DNA from: DATGHS01 sp035307785
GTDB taxonomy: Bacteria; Planctomycetota; Planctomycetia; Gemmatales; Gemmataceae
Assembly (NCBI GenBank): GCA_035307785.1
Contig: DATGHS010000417.1
Span: 1-17,802, forward strand
DNA: 17,802 bases
Direction of reading: 5' to 3'
Within the stretch, counting starts at the first letter, position 1; each line of letters opens with the position of its first letter. Below, one piece after another: positions 8,106 to 15,057 of the stretch. Below the pieces are notes generated by a model. It was not told the origin of the DNA. It did not search any database and saw only the letters and a program-made list of their open reading frames with translations. The translations under genes were made by a program, and so were the position numbers.

Positions 8106-8648
8106 ATGATTTTTCAGCCCACTCCTTTGTCCGGCGTGTTCGTCATTGAGCCGGAACGGCACACGGATGAACGTGGCTTCTTTGCCCGCACCTGGTGCAA
8201 AAAAGAGTTCGCCGCAAAGGGACTTTGTGCTGAGTTTGTGCAGTGCAGCAGTTCGTTCAATTACAAGCGCGGCACATTGCGCGGCATGCACTTCCAGGCC
8301 GCGCCGCACGCCGAAACCAAGCTGGTGCGCTGCACGCGGGGAGCTATATACGATGTGGCTTTGGACCTGCGTGCTGGATCTTCCACCTATTGCCGGTGGT
8401 TCGCCATAGAACTGACCGATGAAAGCCTCCGGGCGTTGTACATTCCGGAAGGCGTGGCCCACGGTTTCCAAACTCTGACCGATGATTCCGAGGTGCATTA
8501 CCAGATCGCCCCGGGCTTTGTTCCTGCCGCCGCCCGTGGTGTCCGTTGGAACGATCCGGCATTCGCCGTCGATTGGCCCATTCGGGAAGGAATCACATTG
8601 TCGCAACGCGATGCGAATTATGTGGATTACACACGGCTGGATGGATGA
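8106..8648 (+). CDS. RmlC/RfbC-like NDP-4-keto-sugar epimerase (cupin), catalytic Tyr absent
   Basis: The 180-residue cupin protein belongs to the dTDP-4-dehydrorhamnose 3,5-epimerase family. It keeps RGMHFQ with the catalytic base H62, the partner aspartate D169 in SQRDANY, and the substrate-binding R and K residues of the barrel (TKLVRCTRG). Where RmlC has a YY or FY pair carrying the tyrosine that protonates the ring carbon, this protein reads A-P-G137-F138, so that tyrosine is missing. It may act at only one carbon, use another acid, or act as an isomerase. It follows the C-methyltransferase by six bases and precedes the ketoreductase, the usual order C-methylation, epimerisation, 4-reduction. 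The start ATG at 8106 has only a weak upstream AGGTGG. Family certain, exact reaction uncertain. Confidence 0.9.
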   Translation: MIFQPTPLSGVFVIEPERHTDERGFFARTWCKKEFAAKGLCAEFVQCSSSFNYKRGTLRGMHFQAAPHAETKLVRCTRGAIYDVALDLRAGSSTYCRWFAIELTDESLRALYIPEGVAHGFQTLTDDSEVHYQIAPGFVPAAARGVRWNDPAFAVDWPIREGITLSQRDANYVDYTRLDG

Positions 8649-8666
8649 ACGGCCGAGGGTCAGCAG

Positions 8667-9580
8667 ATGCACAAGGTCCTCCTCACCGGTGCCAGCGGAT
8701 TCCTTGGCCGCCATTGCGTGGAGGTTCTTGGCACGCAGTTTGAGGTGCACGCGGTAAGCCGCTCGCTCGAAACTCCGGCCGCTCCTAATATTCACTGGCA
8801 TCAAATCGATTTATTTCGGAGGGAATCTGTCGCGGAATTGTTGCGACAAGTGCGTCCCAGCCACCTCTTGCACCTGGCCTGGGTGACCGATCCGGCCACT
8901 TACCGCGATTCGGCCGCGAATCTCGACTGGCTGGCCGCAAGCGTGCACTTATTGCGGGCATTCGCCGACAACGGCGGCCAGCGCGTAGTGGTGGCCGGCT
9001 CCTGTGCCGAGTACGATTGGAGCTACGGCGTGTGCGACGAAGCCACCACGCCCGTGCGCCCCGCCAATCTCTATGGAATATGCAAGAACGCGCTGCGAGA
9101 GGTGCTCGAGGCGTATGCTCGCCAGACTGGACTGAGCGCCGCATGGGGACGGGTTTTTTTCTTTATGGACCGGGCGAGCATCCAGATCGATTAGTCTCGT
9201 ACGTCATTCGGTCGTTGCTGACAGGCCAACCGGCGCAGTGCTCGGCAGGAGGCCAGCGGCGTGATTATTTCTATGTCAAGGACGCGGCTCGGGCGTTTGT
9301 CGCGCTACTGCGAAGCAAGATAAGCGGGGCCGTCAACCTTGGTTCCGGCGCGTCGGTTGACGTCGCAACATTGGCCCGCCGACTGGGGAGCTTGGCACAA
9401 CGAGAGGATCTGATTTGCCTCGGGGCGAAGCCCGTCGCCGACGATACCCCGATGGTTGTCGCCGGTCAACAACGACTGCGCAACGAACTGGGCTGGTCGC
9501 CCGAATTCACGTTGGAATTCGCCCTTGCCGAAACTTTCGAATGGTGGCGCCGGAGGCTCTGCACCATCGCGAAAGCGTGA
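8667..9580 (+). CDS. SDR NDP-4-keto-sugar reductase, interrupted by a frameshift
   Basis: Two overlapping frames together make one extended SDR of about 304 residues. The first frame (8667-9194) holds the NAD(P) site TGASGFLG (7-14) and YGICK (Y136, K140). It then reads WGRVFF and runs out of phase to a stop at 9192. The other frame picks up at 9161 with LYGPGEHPDRLVSYVIRSL and continues through GQRRDYFYVKDAARAF to the stop at 9580. One extra T in the T7 tract at 9154-9160, or a -1 ribosomal slip there, would join them as WGRVFFLYGPGE, which is the expected family sequence. As last step of the CDP-sugar operon it should reduce the 4-keto group. GAGGG at 8655-8659 supports the start. Without frame correction the protein would be truncated after the catalytic lysine and probably inactive. 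Confidence 0.82.
9154..9161 (+). other. T7 tract with canonical -1 slippery heptamer at the frameshift point
   Basis: In the upstream reading frame bases 9155-9161 read T TTT TTC, the X XXY YYZ pattern used for -1 ribosomal frameshifting; a slip here exactly restores the family sequence. The same homopolymer is a common place for a missed base in sequencing and for transcriptional slippage. I saw no obvious stimulatory stem just downstream. Confidence 0.5.
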
Positions 9581-9598
9581 CCACTGCCCGCGGAGCTC

Positions 9599-9778
9599 AT
9601 GAAATTCGGTCGGTCCTCAGCGTTGAAAAAAACCAGCGTTTCACGTATCTTAATTGCTTATCGAATCTGGAAGGACCGGAAGCAAACCCGCCGCTTTCCG
9701 GTCGCGCTGTGTCTGGATGGCCGCGTTATCCAAAGACGCCCCACGCACGAGGACGTTCAATGGCTGAACCGGCTTTGA
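9599..9778 (+). CDS. Possible small ORF, 59 codons, unrecognised
   Basis: An ATG-started frame of 59 residues fills the gap between the ketoreductase and the nucleotidyltransferase-kinase gene and overlaps the start of the latter by 19 bases. It is strongly basic in its middle (KDRKQTRRF) and ends HEDVQWLNRL. GGAG at 9592-9595 is only three bases from the ATG, closer than usual. A promoter-like pair lies inside it, which argues for leader DNA instead of a gene. I recognise no family. Listed as a low-confidence possibility. Confidence 0.2.
   Translation: MKFGRSSALKKTSVSRILIAYRIWKDRKQTRRFPVALCLDGRVIQRRPTHEDVQWLNRL
9623..9651 (+). promoter_or_regulatory. Candidate sigma-70-type promoter
   Basis: TTGAAA (9623-9628) and TATCTT (9646-9651) are separated by exactly 17 bases, matching 5 of 6 and 4 of 6 consensus positions. 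The site is about 110 bases upstream of the kinase/nucleotidyltransferase start and would give that gene and the radical SAM/E1 genes after it their own transcript. The spacer contains AGCGTTTC, also found in the inverted repeat upstream of rfbF. Confidence 0.4.
9674..9703 (+). other. Imperfect hairpin in the 5' leader
   Basis: GACCGGAA (9674-9681) pairs with TTCCGGTC (9696-9703); the stem extends by two more pairs (GC 9682-9683 with GC 9693-9694) past a single bulged T at 9695. It would lie in the leader of a transcript from the promoter at 9623-9651. No T-run follows, so a terminator is unlikely. Confidence 0.4.
9749..9753 (+). promoter_or_regulatory. Shine-Dalgarno site that fixes the start of the nucleotidyltransferase-kinase gene
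   Basis: GAGGA lies six bases upstream of the ATG at 9760. It decides between this start and a frame that stays open back to 9415 inside the ketoreductase gene. Confidence 0.65.
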
Positions 9779-11316
9779 TGGCCATGTCTGGCAAGCAAAC
9801 GCGCAAGAAGATCCACTCGATTCAGGACTTAGAACGTGTTTTGGCTGGGTTAAGGTCCGAGGGGCGAAGAGTCGTCCATTGTCATGGCGTTTTCGATCCT
9901 TTGCATATCGGCCATATTCGGCACTTCGAGCAAGCGCGGAAATTGGGTCATGTTCTGGTCGTTACCATTACGCCCGACCGGTTCGTGAACAAAGGCCCTC
10001 ATCGGCCCGTGTTTCCAGAGGAACTGCGTGCCGAAGCAGTGGCATCGTTGGAATGCGTGGATTTCGTCGCCGTGAATCAATGGCCAATGGCGATCGAAGC
10101 AATCGAGCGCTTGCAGCCCGATGTCTTTGCCAAAGGTTCGGAATTTCGGAACAAGGCGGACCGCACGGGCGCCATTCCGTTGGAACAGGAAGCCGTGGAG
10201 CGCGTGGGCGGCCGAATCGAATTCACGGAAGACATCACCTTCAGCGCTTCAAACCTGGTGAACCGTCATTTCCAGGTGTTCCCGAAAGAAGTGACCGACT
10301 ATCTGACCGGCTTTTCCGGCCGTTACAGCGCGCAGACAATCTTCGACTACCTGGAAGGCATTCGGCCGCTGAAGATCCTTTTGGTCGGTGAAGCAATCAT
10401 CGATGAATACCACTATTGCGAAGCAATCGGTAAGTCTTCGAAAGAGCCCACGCTGGCGGTCAAGTCGTTAACCATGGAAACATTTGCCGGCGGCGTGCTG
10501 GCGCCGGCCAACCATCTGGCGAATTTCTGCGACCGCCTGGAACTGCTGGGCATGCTCGGCGACCGGGACACGAAGGAAGATTTCATTGACCAGCGCCTCG
10601 ATGCGCGGGTTCGGCGGCGCTTTCACCATCGCGCGGATTCGCCGACAATTGTTAAACGCCGTTTCATCGAGAGTTACTTCTTCGCGAAGTTGTTCGAAGT
10701 TTACGAGATGAATGACGCGCACATGATGGAATCCGACCATGATGCGGTCTACGCCATGATCAAGGAACACATAGCCGATTTCGACATGGTAATTGTGTTC
10801 GATTTCGGCCACGAAATGATCGGCCCGAAGACCGTGAAGCTCCTTTGCGATGAAGCCCGGTTTCTGGCCGTGAACACGCAATCAAACGCCGGCAACCACG
10901 GGTACCACACCGTATCGAAGTATCCTCGGGCCGACTATTTTTGTGTGGCGGAAATGGAAATGCGGCTCGATGCACGCGACCGCCGCGGAGATTTGCACTC
11001 CATGCTCGGGCAAACAGCGCACCGTCTGGGCTGCCAGGCCGCCGTGGTGACGTGCGGCCGGAAGGGCTGTTTGTGCTTTGGCCGGGACGAAGGGTTTGTG
11101 CAAGTGCCAGCCCTGGCTGGCAAAGTCGTGGACCGTGTGGGGGCCGGCGACGCGTTTTTGTCGTTGACGGCGCCATGCGTTTATCAACGGGCGCCGTTGG
11201 AAATTGTCGGTTTCATCGGTAATGCGGCCGCCGCTCAGGCGGTCACGATCGTCGGCAACCGCGAAAGCATCGAAAAGAAGCCGTTGGTTCGGTATATCGA
11301 ACACCTGCTCAAGTAA
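9760..11316 (+). CDS. Bifunctional nucleotidyltransferase (N) - PfkB sugar kinase (C), inverted HldE-like fusion
   Basis: The 518-residue protein joins two enzymes. Residues about 18-160 form a cytidylyltransferase-like domain with GVFDPLHIGH (H49-x-x-H52), KGSEF and TFSASNLVN, the fold of RfaE/HldE C-domains and CTP:glycerol-phosphate cytidylyltransferases. Residues about 200-515 form a ribokinase/PfkB kinase with LVGEAIIDEYHY, the FAGGVLAPANHLA substrate segment and the anion-hole motif VGAGDAF (460-466, catalytic D464). HldE has kinase first and nucleotidyltransferase second; here the order is reversed. Together they should phosphorylate a sugar or polyol and activate it as an NDP (ADP or CDP) derivative. 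No heptose isomerase, phosphatase or epimerase (GmhA, GmhB, HldD) is nearby, so LPS-core heptose is not implied. The next genes, radical SAM and E1, may act on the activated product. The start is set by GAGGA at 9749-9753. Confidence 0.9.
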   Translation: MAEPALMAMSGKQTRKKIHSIQDLERVLAGLRSEGRRVVHCHGVFDPLHIGHIRHFEQARKLGHVLVVTITPDRFVNKGPHRPVFPEELRAEAVASLECVDFVAVNQWPMAIEAIERLQPDVFAKGSEFRNKADRTGAIPLEQEAVERVGGRIEFTEDITFSASNLVNRHFQVFPKEVTDYLTGFSGRYSAQTIFDYLEGIRPLKILLVGEAIIDEYHYCEAIGKSSKEPTLAVKSLTMETFAGGVLAPANHLANFCDRLELLGMLGDRDTKEDFIDQRLDARVRRRFHHRADSPTIVKRRFIESYFFAKLFEVYEMNDAHMMESDHDAVYAMIKEHIADFDMVIVFDFGHEMIGPKTVKLLCDEARFLAVNTQSNAGNHGYHTVSKYPRADYFCVAEMEMRLDARDRRGDLHSMLGQTAHRLGCQAAVVTCGRKGCLCFGRDEGFVQVPALAGKVVDRVGAGDAFLSLTAPCVYQRAPLEIVGFIGNAAAAQAVTIVGNRESIEKKPLVRYIEHLLK

Positions 11317-11378
11317 CGATGACCTAGAACCTGGTCCCGGTCTGGAATTGATGCGCGTTCCTTATGTAGAGTCTGCCC

Positions 11379-12491
11379 ATGGCCTCGAACAACGACCTCT
11401 ATCTAATTGACAGCCATAAGCTCCATTACCACCCCGGTCGCGTGGCACAATGGCTTGAAGCCGGCGCCGACTGGGAGAAGCAGAAAAAAGTATACCCGAT
11501 TTACGTGGAGATTTCGCCGGTCGGCGCCTGCAATCATCGCTGCACGTTTTGCGCCGTGGATTACATCGGTTACAAACAAATCTATCTCGATAAAGAGGTT
11601 CTGCTCCGCAACTTGACCAATATGGCAGCGAACGGCGTTAAGAGTGTGATGTTAGCCGGCGAGGGTGAGCCGCTTCTTTACAAGGGCATTGGCGAAGTGA
11701 TCAATCATGCCAAGCGCGAGGGCATCGACGTCAGCATCACGACCAACGCGACGCCGTTAACCGAGAAACTCGTGCGTGAAGCCCTGGGATCCGTGACCTG
11801 GCTCAAGGCCAGTATCAACGCGGGTACCGCCTCCACCTATGCGCGAGTCCACGGAACGAGAGAAGCGGATTTTGACCGTGTTTTTGCCAATCTTACCAAG
11901 GCCGTTAAGCTTCGTGCGGAATTCGGCTGGAAAACTTCCCTCGGTGCGCAAGCAGTCTTGCTGCCTGAGAATTTTGCGGAGGTTTTCGACTTGTGCGATC
12001 GTTGCAAGGACATCGGTCTCGATTACGTGGTCATCAAACCGTATTCGCAGCATTTATCCAGTACGGAAACGAAGCAGCGCGGCTATGATCAATTCGATTA
12101 CCGAAGTCACTACAAGCTGAGGGACGCCCTGTCTGTCCTCGGCTCGGACAAATTCAAGGTTATTTTCCGCATTAACACGATGAAGCACCTCGAAGAGAGC
12201 GAGCGCTACTATTCCAAGTGCTACTCCACGCCGAACTTCTGGGCCTACATCATGGCTTCGGGCGACGTTTACGGCTGCAGCGCCTATCTCCTCGACGACC
12301 GGTTCAAGTACGGCAATATCAATGAGCAATCGTTCAGCGAAGTGTGGGAAGGCGAAAAGCGGCGGCTCAGTGCGGAATACGTGCGCCGCGAACTGGACAT
12401 TCACGAATGCCGGAAGAATTGCCGAATGGATAATGTGAATCGTTACCTGTGGGATCTCATGAATCCCACTGCACATGTGAATTTCATTTGA
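11379..12491 (+). CDS. Radical SAM protein with SPASM/twitch-like C-terminal cysteines (radical SAM 1)
   Basis: The 370-residue protein has the radical SAM motif CNHRCTFC (C51, C55, C58), which ligates a 4Fe-4S cluster, followed by the GE-type SAM contact LAGEGEPLLYKG (near 94-105). C281, C300, C344 and C348 near the end form a C-x18-C-x43-C-x3-C pattern with GYxYGNI-like spacing (KYGNINEQSFSEVWEG), typical of an auxiliary cluster domain (SPASM or twitch). The N-terminal HKLHYHPGRVAQWL motif and the last five residues HVNFI recur in the second radical SAM protein of this window. The substrate is unknown; its place in a sugar-nucleotide locus suggests a sugar or polyol derivative rather than a peptide, and no precursor peptide is visible. 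It is followed by the E1 alpha gene after 27 bases. Upstream Shine-Dalgarno is weak. Confidence 0.9.
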   Translation: MASNNDLYLIDSHKLHYHPGRVAQWLEAGADWEKQKKVYPIYVEISPVGACNHRCTFCAVDYIGYKQIYLDKEVLLRNLTNMAANGVKSVMLAGEGEPLLYKGIGEVINHAKREGIDVSITTNATPLTEKLVREALGSVTWLKASINAGTASTYARVHGTREADFDRVFANLTKAVKLRAEFGWKTSLGAQAVLLPENFAEVFDLCDRCKDIGLDYVVIKPYSQHLSSTETKQRGYDQFDYRSHYKLRDALSVLGSDKFKVIFRINTMKHLEESERYYSKCYSTPNFWAYIMASGDVYGCSAYLLDDRFKYGNINEQSFSEVWEGEKRRLSAEYVRRELDIHECRKNCRMDNVNRYLWDLMNPTAHVNFI

Positions 12492-12518
12492 TTACCCGGC
12501 CCGTGCAGGTTAATTGGC

Positions 12519-13487
12519 ATGACGGCCCCAGACCAGTTGCTGCGTTTCTTTCACGATATGTTGCGCATCCGCATGGTGGAAGAAACCATTGCCGAGCAAT
12601 ACCCCGCGCAGGAAATGCGCTGTCCGGTTCACCTGTCCATCGGACAGGAAGCGGCGGCGGTCGGAGTCTGTAGTGCGCTTCGAACGAGCGACGCGGTCCT
12701 TAGCACGCATCGATCTCATGCGCACTATCTCGCCAAGGGCGGAAACCTCAAAGGAATGCTCGCAGAGATTTATGGCCGGGCTACCGGCTGTGTCGGCGGG
12801 CGCGGCGGCTCCATGCATTTGCTGGATATTGATGCCGGCTTTTGGGGCGCTGCCCCTATTGTCGGTGCAACGGTGCCTGTGGGCGTCGGTGTCGCATTTG
12901 CAGATCAAATGCAGCAGCGCGATCGTGTGACCGTTGTTTTTCTCGGCGATGGTACCGTGGAAGAAGGCGTCGTTCACGAAAGCTTGAATTTTGCTTCGCT
13001 CCACAAGCTGCCGGTGATCTTCGCTTGTGAGAACAATCAGTATTCTGTCTATACCCACTTGCGTGACCGCCAACCGCCGCGGCCGATTACGGAATGGGCC
13101 AAGGGTTATGGACTGCCTGCGGCGAGTTGCGACGGCAATGATGTGGAACGAGTGTTCGGTCTTACCGTCGATGCCGTCAAGCGCGCGCGGGGCAACGCGG
13201 GCCCTACCTTTTTGGAGTTCGCGACATACCGTTGGCGCGAACACTGCGGTCCCGCTTACGACAACCACATTGGCTACCGTTCCGAGGAAGAGTTTGCCGC
13301 CTGGCGCGAGCGCTGCCCCATCGAGACCATGAAGACACGGATGTTCCAAAGAGACTGGTTAAACTCTGGTGGTCTGGCCAAGATGACGGCCACCATTCGT
13401 GCCGAGATCGATGAAGCCATCCGTTTCGCCAAGCAAAGTGAATTTCCACAGCACGCGAACTTGACGGAATTCATTTATGCTGCTTGA
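12519..13487 (+). CDS. TPP-dependent dehydrogenase E1 alpha-like subunit
   Basis: The 322-residue protein resembles the alpha subunit of 2-oxoacid (pyruvate/acetoin) dehydrogenase E1. It has the thiamine-diphosphate motif starting at G143-D144-G145 and ending at N172-N173, preceded by HRSHAHYLAKGG and GGRGGSMHL, which line the cofactor site. In place of the GHSxSDP phosphorylation-loop motif of true E1 alpha it has R-E-H-C-G-P (H242). With the beta subunit encoded next (overlapping by 11 bases) it should decarboxylate a 2-oxoacid and hold the acyl group on thiamine. There is no lipoyl E2 or E3 gene in the window, so the acyl carbanion is probably passed to another acceptor. AviB1/AviB2 of avilamycin biosynthesis are a precedent, adding a two-carbon unit to a sugar. 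That role here is inference. Confidence 0.9.
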   Translation: MTAPDQLLRFFHDMLRIRMVEETIAEQYPAQEMRCPVHLSIGQEAAAVGVCSALRTSDAVLSTHRSHAHYLAKGGNLKGMLAEIYGRATGCVGGRGGSMHLLDIDAGFWGAAPIVGATVPVGVGVAFADQMQQRDRVTVVFLGDGTVEEGVVHESLNFASLHKLPVIFACENNQYSVYTHLRDRQPPRPITEWAKGYGLPAASCDGNDVERVFGLTVDAVKRARGNAGPTFLEFATYRWREHCGPAYDNHIGYRSEEEFAAWRERCPIETMKTRMFQRDWLNSGGLAKMTATIRAEIDEAIRFAKQSEFPQHANLTEFIYAA

Positions 13488-14586
13488 AAAACCGATTAAC
13501 TGCTCGAAAGATTCGTGCACCGGCGACCGCCAAATCACCTGCGCCGCTGCCATTCGGGAAGCTTTGGACCTATGTCTGGCGGCAAATCCGGCTGTTTTTT
13601 TGATCGGCGAAGGCGTACCCGACCCGAAGGGCATTTTCGGCACGACCGTCGGCCTTCGAGAGAAATATGGCCCTCAACGCGTCCAAGACATGCCCCTCTC
13701 GGAAAACGGCATGACGGGCGTGGCCATCGGCACGTGTCTGGCCGGACTAAGACCGGTCATGGTTCATCAGCGTGTTGATTTTGCGCTTTTGGCGATAGAT
13801 CAAATCGTAAACAATGCGGCAAAATGGTTTTACATGCACAATGGCCAGGCTTCGATTCCGATGGTAATTCGGATGATTGTCGGCCGCGGCTGGGGTCAGG
13901 GTCCGCAGCACGCCCAAAGTCTGCAAGCGATGTTCGCGCATGTTCCCGGCTTGAAGGTGGTCATGCCCACGACGGCGTTTGATGCGAAGGGACTATTGAT
14001 CGCCAGTATTGAAGACAACAATCCCGTCATCTTCCTGGAATACCGCTGGTTACACAATGTCACCGGTGAAGTTCCCGCGGGGTACTATCGTGTGCCGCTG
14101 GGAGAAGCGCGCTTGGTGCGCGAGGGCGAAGATCTGACCTTCGTGAGCAGTTCCTACATGACGCTCGAAGCAATTCGCGCGGCCGAACTCCTTTCGGAAA
14201 TCAACGTAAGTGTTGATGTGATTGATTTGCGAACCATCAGGCCGTTGGACAGCGCAACCATCATGCGCTCGGTGCGGAAGACTGGCCGCTTGGTTGTAGC
14301 GGACACGGGTTGGACTTTCGGCGGAATCGGCGCGGAAATCATAGCTCAAGTGTGCGAGCAAATGCTCGGCAGCCTCAAAGCCCCGCCGCGCCGCGTGGCC
14401 CTGCCGGACGTACCCTGCCCGTCCAGTCCGGCGCTGGCCCGGCATTACTACCCTCGCTCGGGTGAACTCATTTGCGCCGCGGCTGAGCTGTTGGGAATTG
14501 AAAGTAACCGCTGGCAGAGCCTGGCGTGCCTTCCTGATTCCACGCCGATCGATGTGCCCGATAGAGATTTTGCCGGACCATTTTAG
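13477..14586 (+). CDS. TPP-dependent dehydrogenase E1 beta-like subunit (transketolase-like)
   Basis: The 369-residue partner of the preceding protein has the beta-subunit Pyr domain with LSENGMTGVAIGTCLAGLRP, including the glutamate that activates thiamine. The GRGWGQGPQHAQSLQAMFAH loop with the conserved QHAQ histidine and the transketolase C-terminal domain (VIDLRTIRPLDSATI) follow. Alpha2-beta2 assembly is the rule for the family, and the 11-base overlap with the alpha gene suggests coupled translation. It carries about 30 extra residues at each end compared with a typical E1 beta of about 325. No E2-binding partner is encoded nearby. The family is certain; the 2-oxoacid and acceptor are unknown. 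Confidence 0.9.
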   Translation: MLLEKPINCSKDSCTGDRQITCAAAIREALDLCLAANPAVFLIGEGVPDPKGIFGTTVGLREKYGPQRVQDMPLSENGMTGVAIGTCLAGLRPVMVHQRVDFALLAIDQIVNNAAKWFYMHNGQASIPMVIRMIVGRGWGQGPQHAQSLQAMFAHVPGLKVVMPTTAFDAKGLLIASIEDNNPVIFLEYRWLHNVTGEVPAGYYRVPLGEARLVREGEDLTFVSSSYMTLEAIRAAELLSEINVSVDVIDLRTIRPLDSATIMRSVRKTGRLVVADTGWTFGGIGAEIIAQVCEQMLGSLKAPPRRVALPDVPCPSSPALARHYYPRSGELICAAAELLGIESNRWQSLACLPDSTPIDVPDRDFAGPF

Positions 14587-14594
14587 AAAGCCGA

Positions 14595-15014
14595 ATGGAC
14601 GAAAGAATCGGGGTTGAAGTTTTTGATCAGCAAGGCGCCGCCACCATGAAAACGCCCGTCCCTAACGTATGTGAGGCTAGCGGCATCAGTTACGACTACC
14701 GGCTTGCCTACGGAAACTTGAATAACTACCTTGAACGAATTGAGAACGGTGAATCGGCCCGCGCACGTTTCCTGGCGATGCGATCCTTCCTCAACCGGGC
14801 AATACCCAAGTATCAAGAGTTTTTCGACCCGGACCAATACACCGATGTCATCACACCGAAGAACGAATCGTTTGTGACGCGGATCAATGAAATTGTCGAC
14901 CAACTGAATTCCTTGCGGACCAATGATGTGACCGACTTCGATTCTCTAGCGCCAATGCGGGCCGCATTGGACGCCGCCATTAGCGGACAAATTCCATCAG
15001 ACCGCGGCGCGTAA
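14595..15014 (+). CDS. Hypothetical 139-residue protein between E1 beta and radical SAM 2
   Basis: I do not recognise a family. The protein is acidic, soluble, has no signal peptide or membrane segment and looks mostly helical, with LNNYLERIENGESARARFLAMRSF and NEIVDQLNSL as likely helices. It begins eight bases after the E1 beta stop and ends 43 bases before radical SAM 2, so it is part of the same transcript. Two starts are possible: ATG 14595 (139 residues) or ATG 14646 (MKTPVPNV, 122 residues, with AAGG a little upstream). Position suggests a small partner or scaffold of the E1 or radical SAM enzymes, but nothing in its sequence proves this. Confidence 0.65.
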   Translation: MDERIGVEVFDQQGAATMKTPVPNVCEASGISYDYRLAYGNLNNYLERIENGESARARFLAMRSFLNRAIPKYQEFFDPDQYTDVITPKNESFVTRINEIVDQLNSLRTNDVTDFDSLAPMRAALDAAISGQIPSDRGA

Positions 15015-15057
15015 AGCCGAGACTTGGCGAAACACACCTGCCAGAGGGTTTTTCATT

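Noticed and set aside
7734..8804. Long minus-strand open frame (356 codons)
   Set aside because: It lies antisense to three well-supported genes and has no recognisable domain; GC-rich codon use commonly leaves such antisense frames open.
9415..9759. In-frame N-terminal extension of the nucleotidyltransferase-kinase protein
   Set aside because: It overlaps the 3' end of the ketoreductase gene in another frame, is Arg-rich shadow sequence, and the ATG at 9760 has an ideal GAGGA site.
9760..11316. Assignment as HldE for LPS-core heptose
   Set aside because: The domain order is reversed and no GmhA, GmhB or HldD is present in the window.
11351..11369. Mini-ORF (six codons) just before radical SAM 1
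   Set aside because: Too short to support, no ribosome-binding site; chance is the simplest explanation.
12519..14586. Assignment as a pyruvate or acetoin dehydrogenase complex of central metabolism
   Set aside because: No E2, E3 or lipoyl domain in the window, an altered loop motif, and a sugar-gene context.
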